A stretch of DNA of 25,281 bases from an uncultured Prevotella sp. (GTDB taxonomy: Bacteria; Bacteroidota; Bacteroidia; Bacteroidales; Bacteroidaceae): contig UQCW01000040.1 of assembly GCA_900539625.1 (NCBI GenBank), positions 1-25,281 on the forward strand. Reading direction: 5' to 3'. A program made the translations under genes and the position numbers. This document shows, one piece after another, positions 25,204-25,281 of the stretch; position 1 is the stretch's first letter, and every line of letters begins with the position of its first letter. The notes under the pieces were generated by a model. That model saw only the letters and a list, made by a program, of their open reading frames with translations, searched no databases and was not told the DNA's origin.

Positions 25204-25281
25204 ATATAACGCGAGTTCGAGATAATATTCTAAAAAGTAAAGAGCAGAAAAACATCCAACCTACAAAGGGTGGCCATAAAA

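Overview
The window reads as chromosome from a Bacteroidales bacterium, most likely Prevotellaceae. The evidence is: promoter boxes of the Bacteroidetes type (TTG/TTTG, then TAnnTTTG), almost no Shine-Dalgarno sequences, secreted proteins with C-termini of the type 'YDLQGRRV...KGIFV...GQKVLFK' seen on Prevotella type IX-like cargo, and families largely confined to Bacteroidetes (DUF4876, DUF6850 and DUF6057 by recollection). No rRNA, tRNA, CRISPR, transposase or phage gene was seen.

Layout. Positions 1-879 hold no gene: a hairpin-rich interspersed repeat (about 49-260), a 22-bp GC-rich tandem repeat headed by a perfect 20-bp palindrome (563-670), and a terminator. Minus-strand unit A (3690 to 880) encodes an 863-aa secreted repeat protein and a 58-aa small protein missed by length cut-offs. 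Upstream lies an 800-bp gene-free stretch with a promoter about 400 nt from the start codon and at least four perfect hairpins.

Minus-strand unit B (13613 to 4496) runs: non-SusC TonB-dependent receptor, 133-aa lipoprotein, outer-membrane beta-barrel (DUF6850-like), larger lipoprotein (DUF4876-like) and a periplasmic two-repeat M16 zinc protease of PqqL size. Genes are 57-107 nt apart, with one good promoter at the front. A TonB receptor with an exported M16 protease recalls the Fus/PqqL systems of enterobacteria, which import a small iron protein and cleave it in the periplasm. This operon could be a Bacteroidetes counterpart with extra surface lipoproteins. That is inference.

A divergent control region (13614-14051) carries an AT-rich tandem repeat and a palindromic element with two TACCTTTGCA boxes. 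Plus-strand unit C (14052 to 25134) encodes two tandem CotH-kinase-like secreted proteins (the first broken by a one-base frameshift), a membrane protein (DUF6057-like), a lipoprotein joining a c-type heme motif to TolB-like propeller repeats, and a GH29 alpha-L-fucosidase. A hairpin array with inverted borders, the same repeat family as at the left end, separates the two CotH genes. The last three genes are closely spaced and end at a clear terminator.
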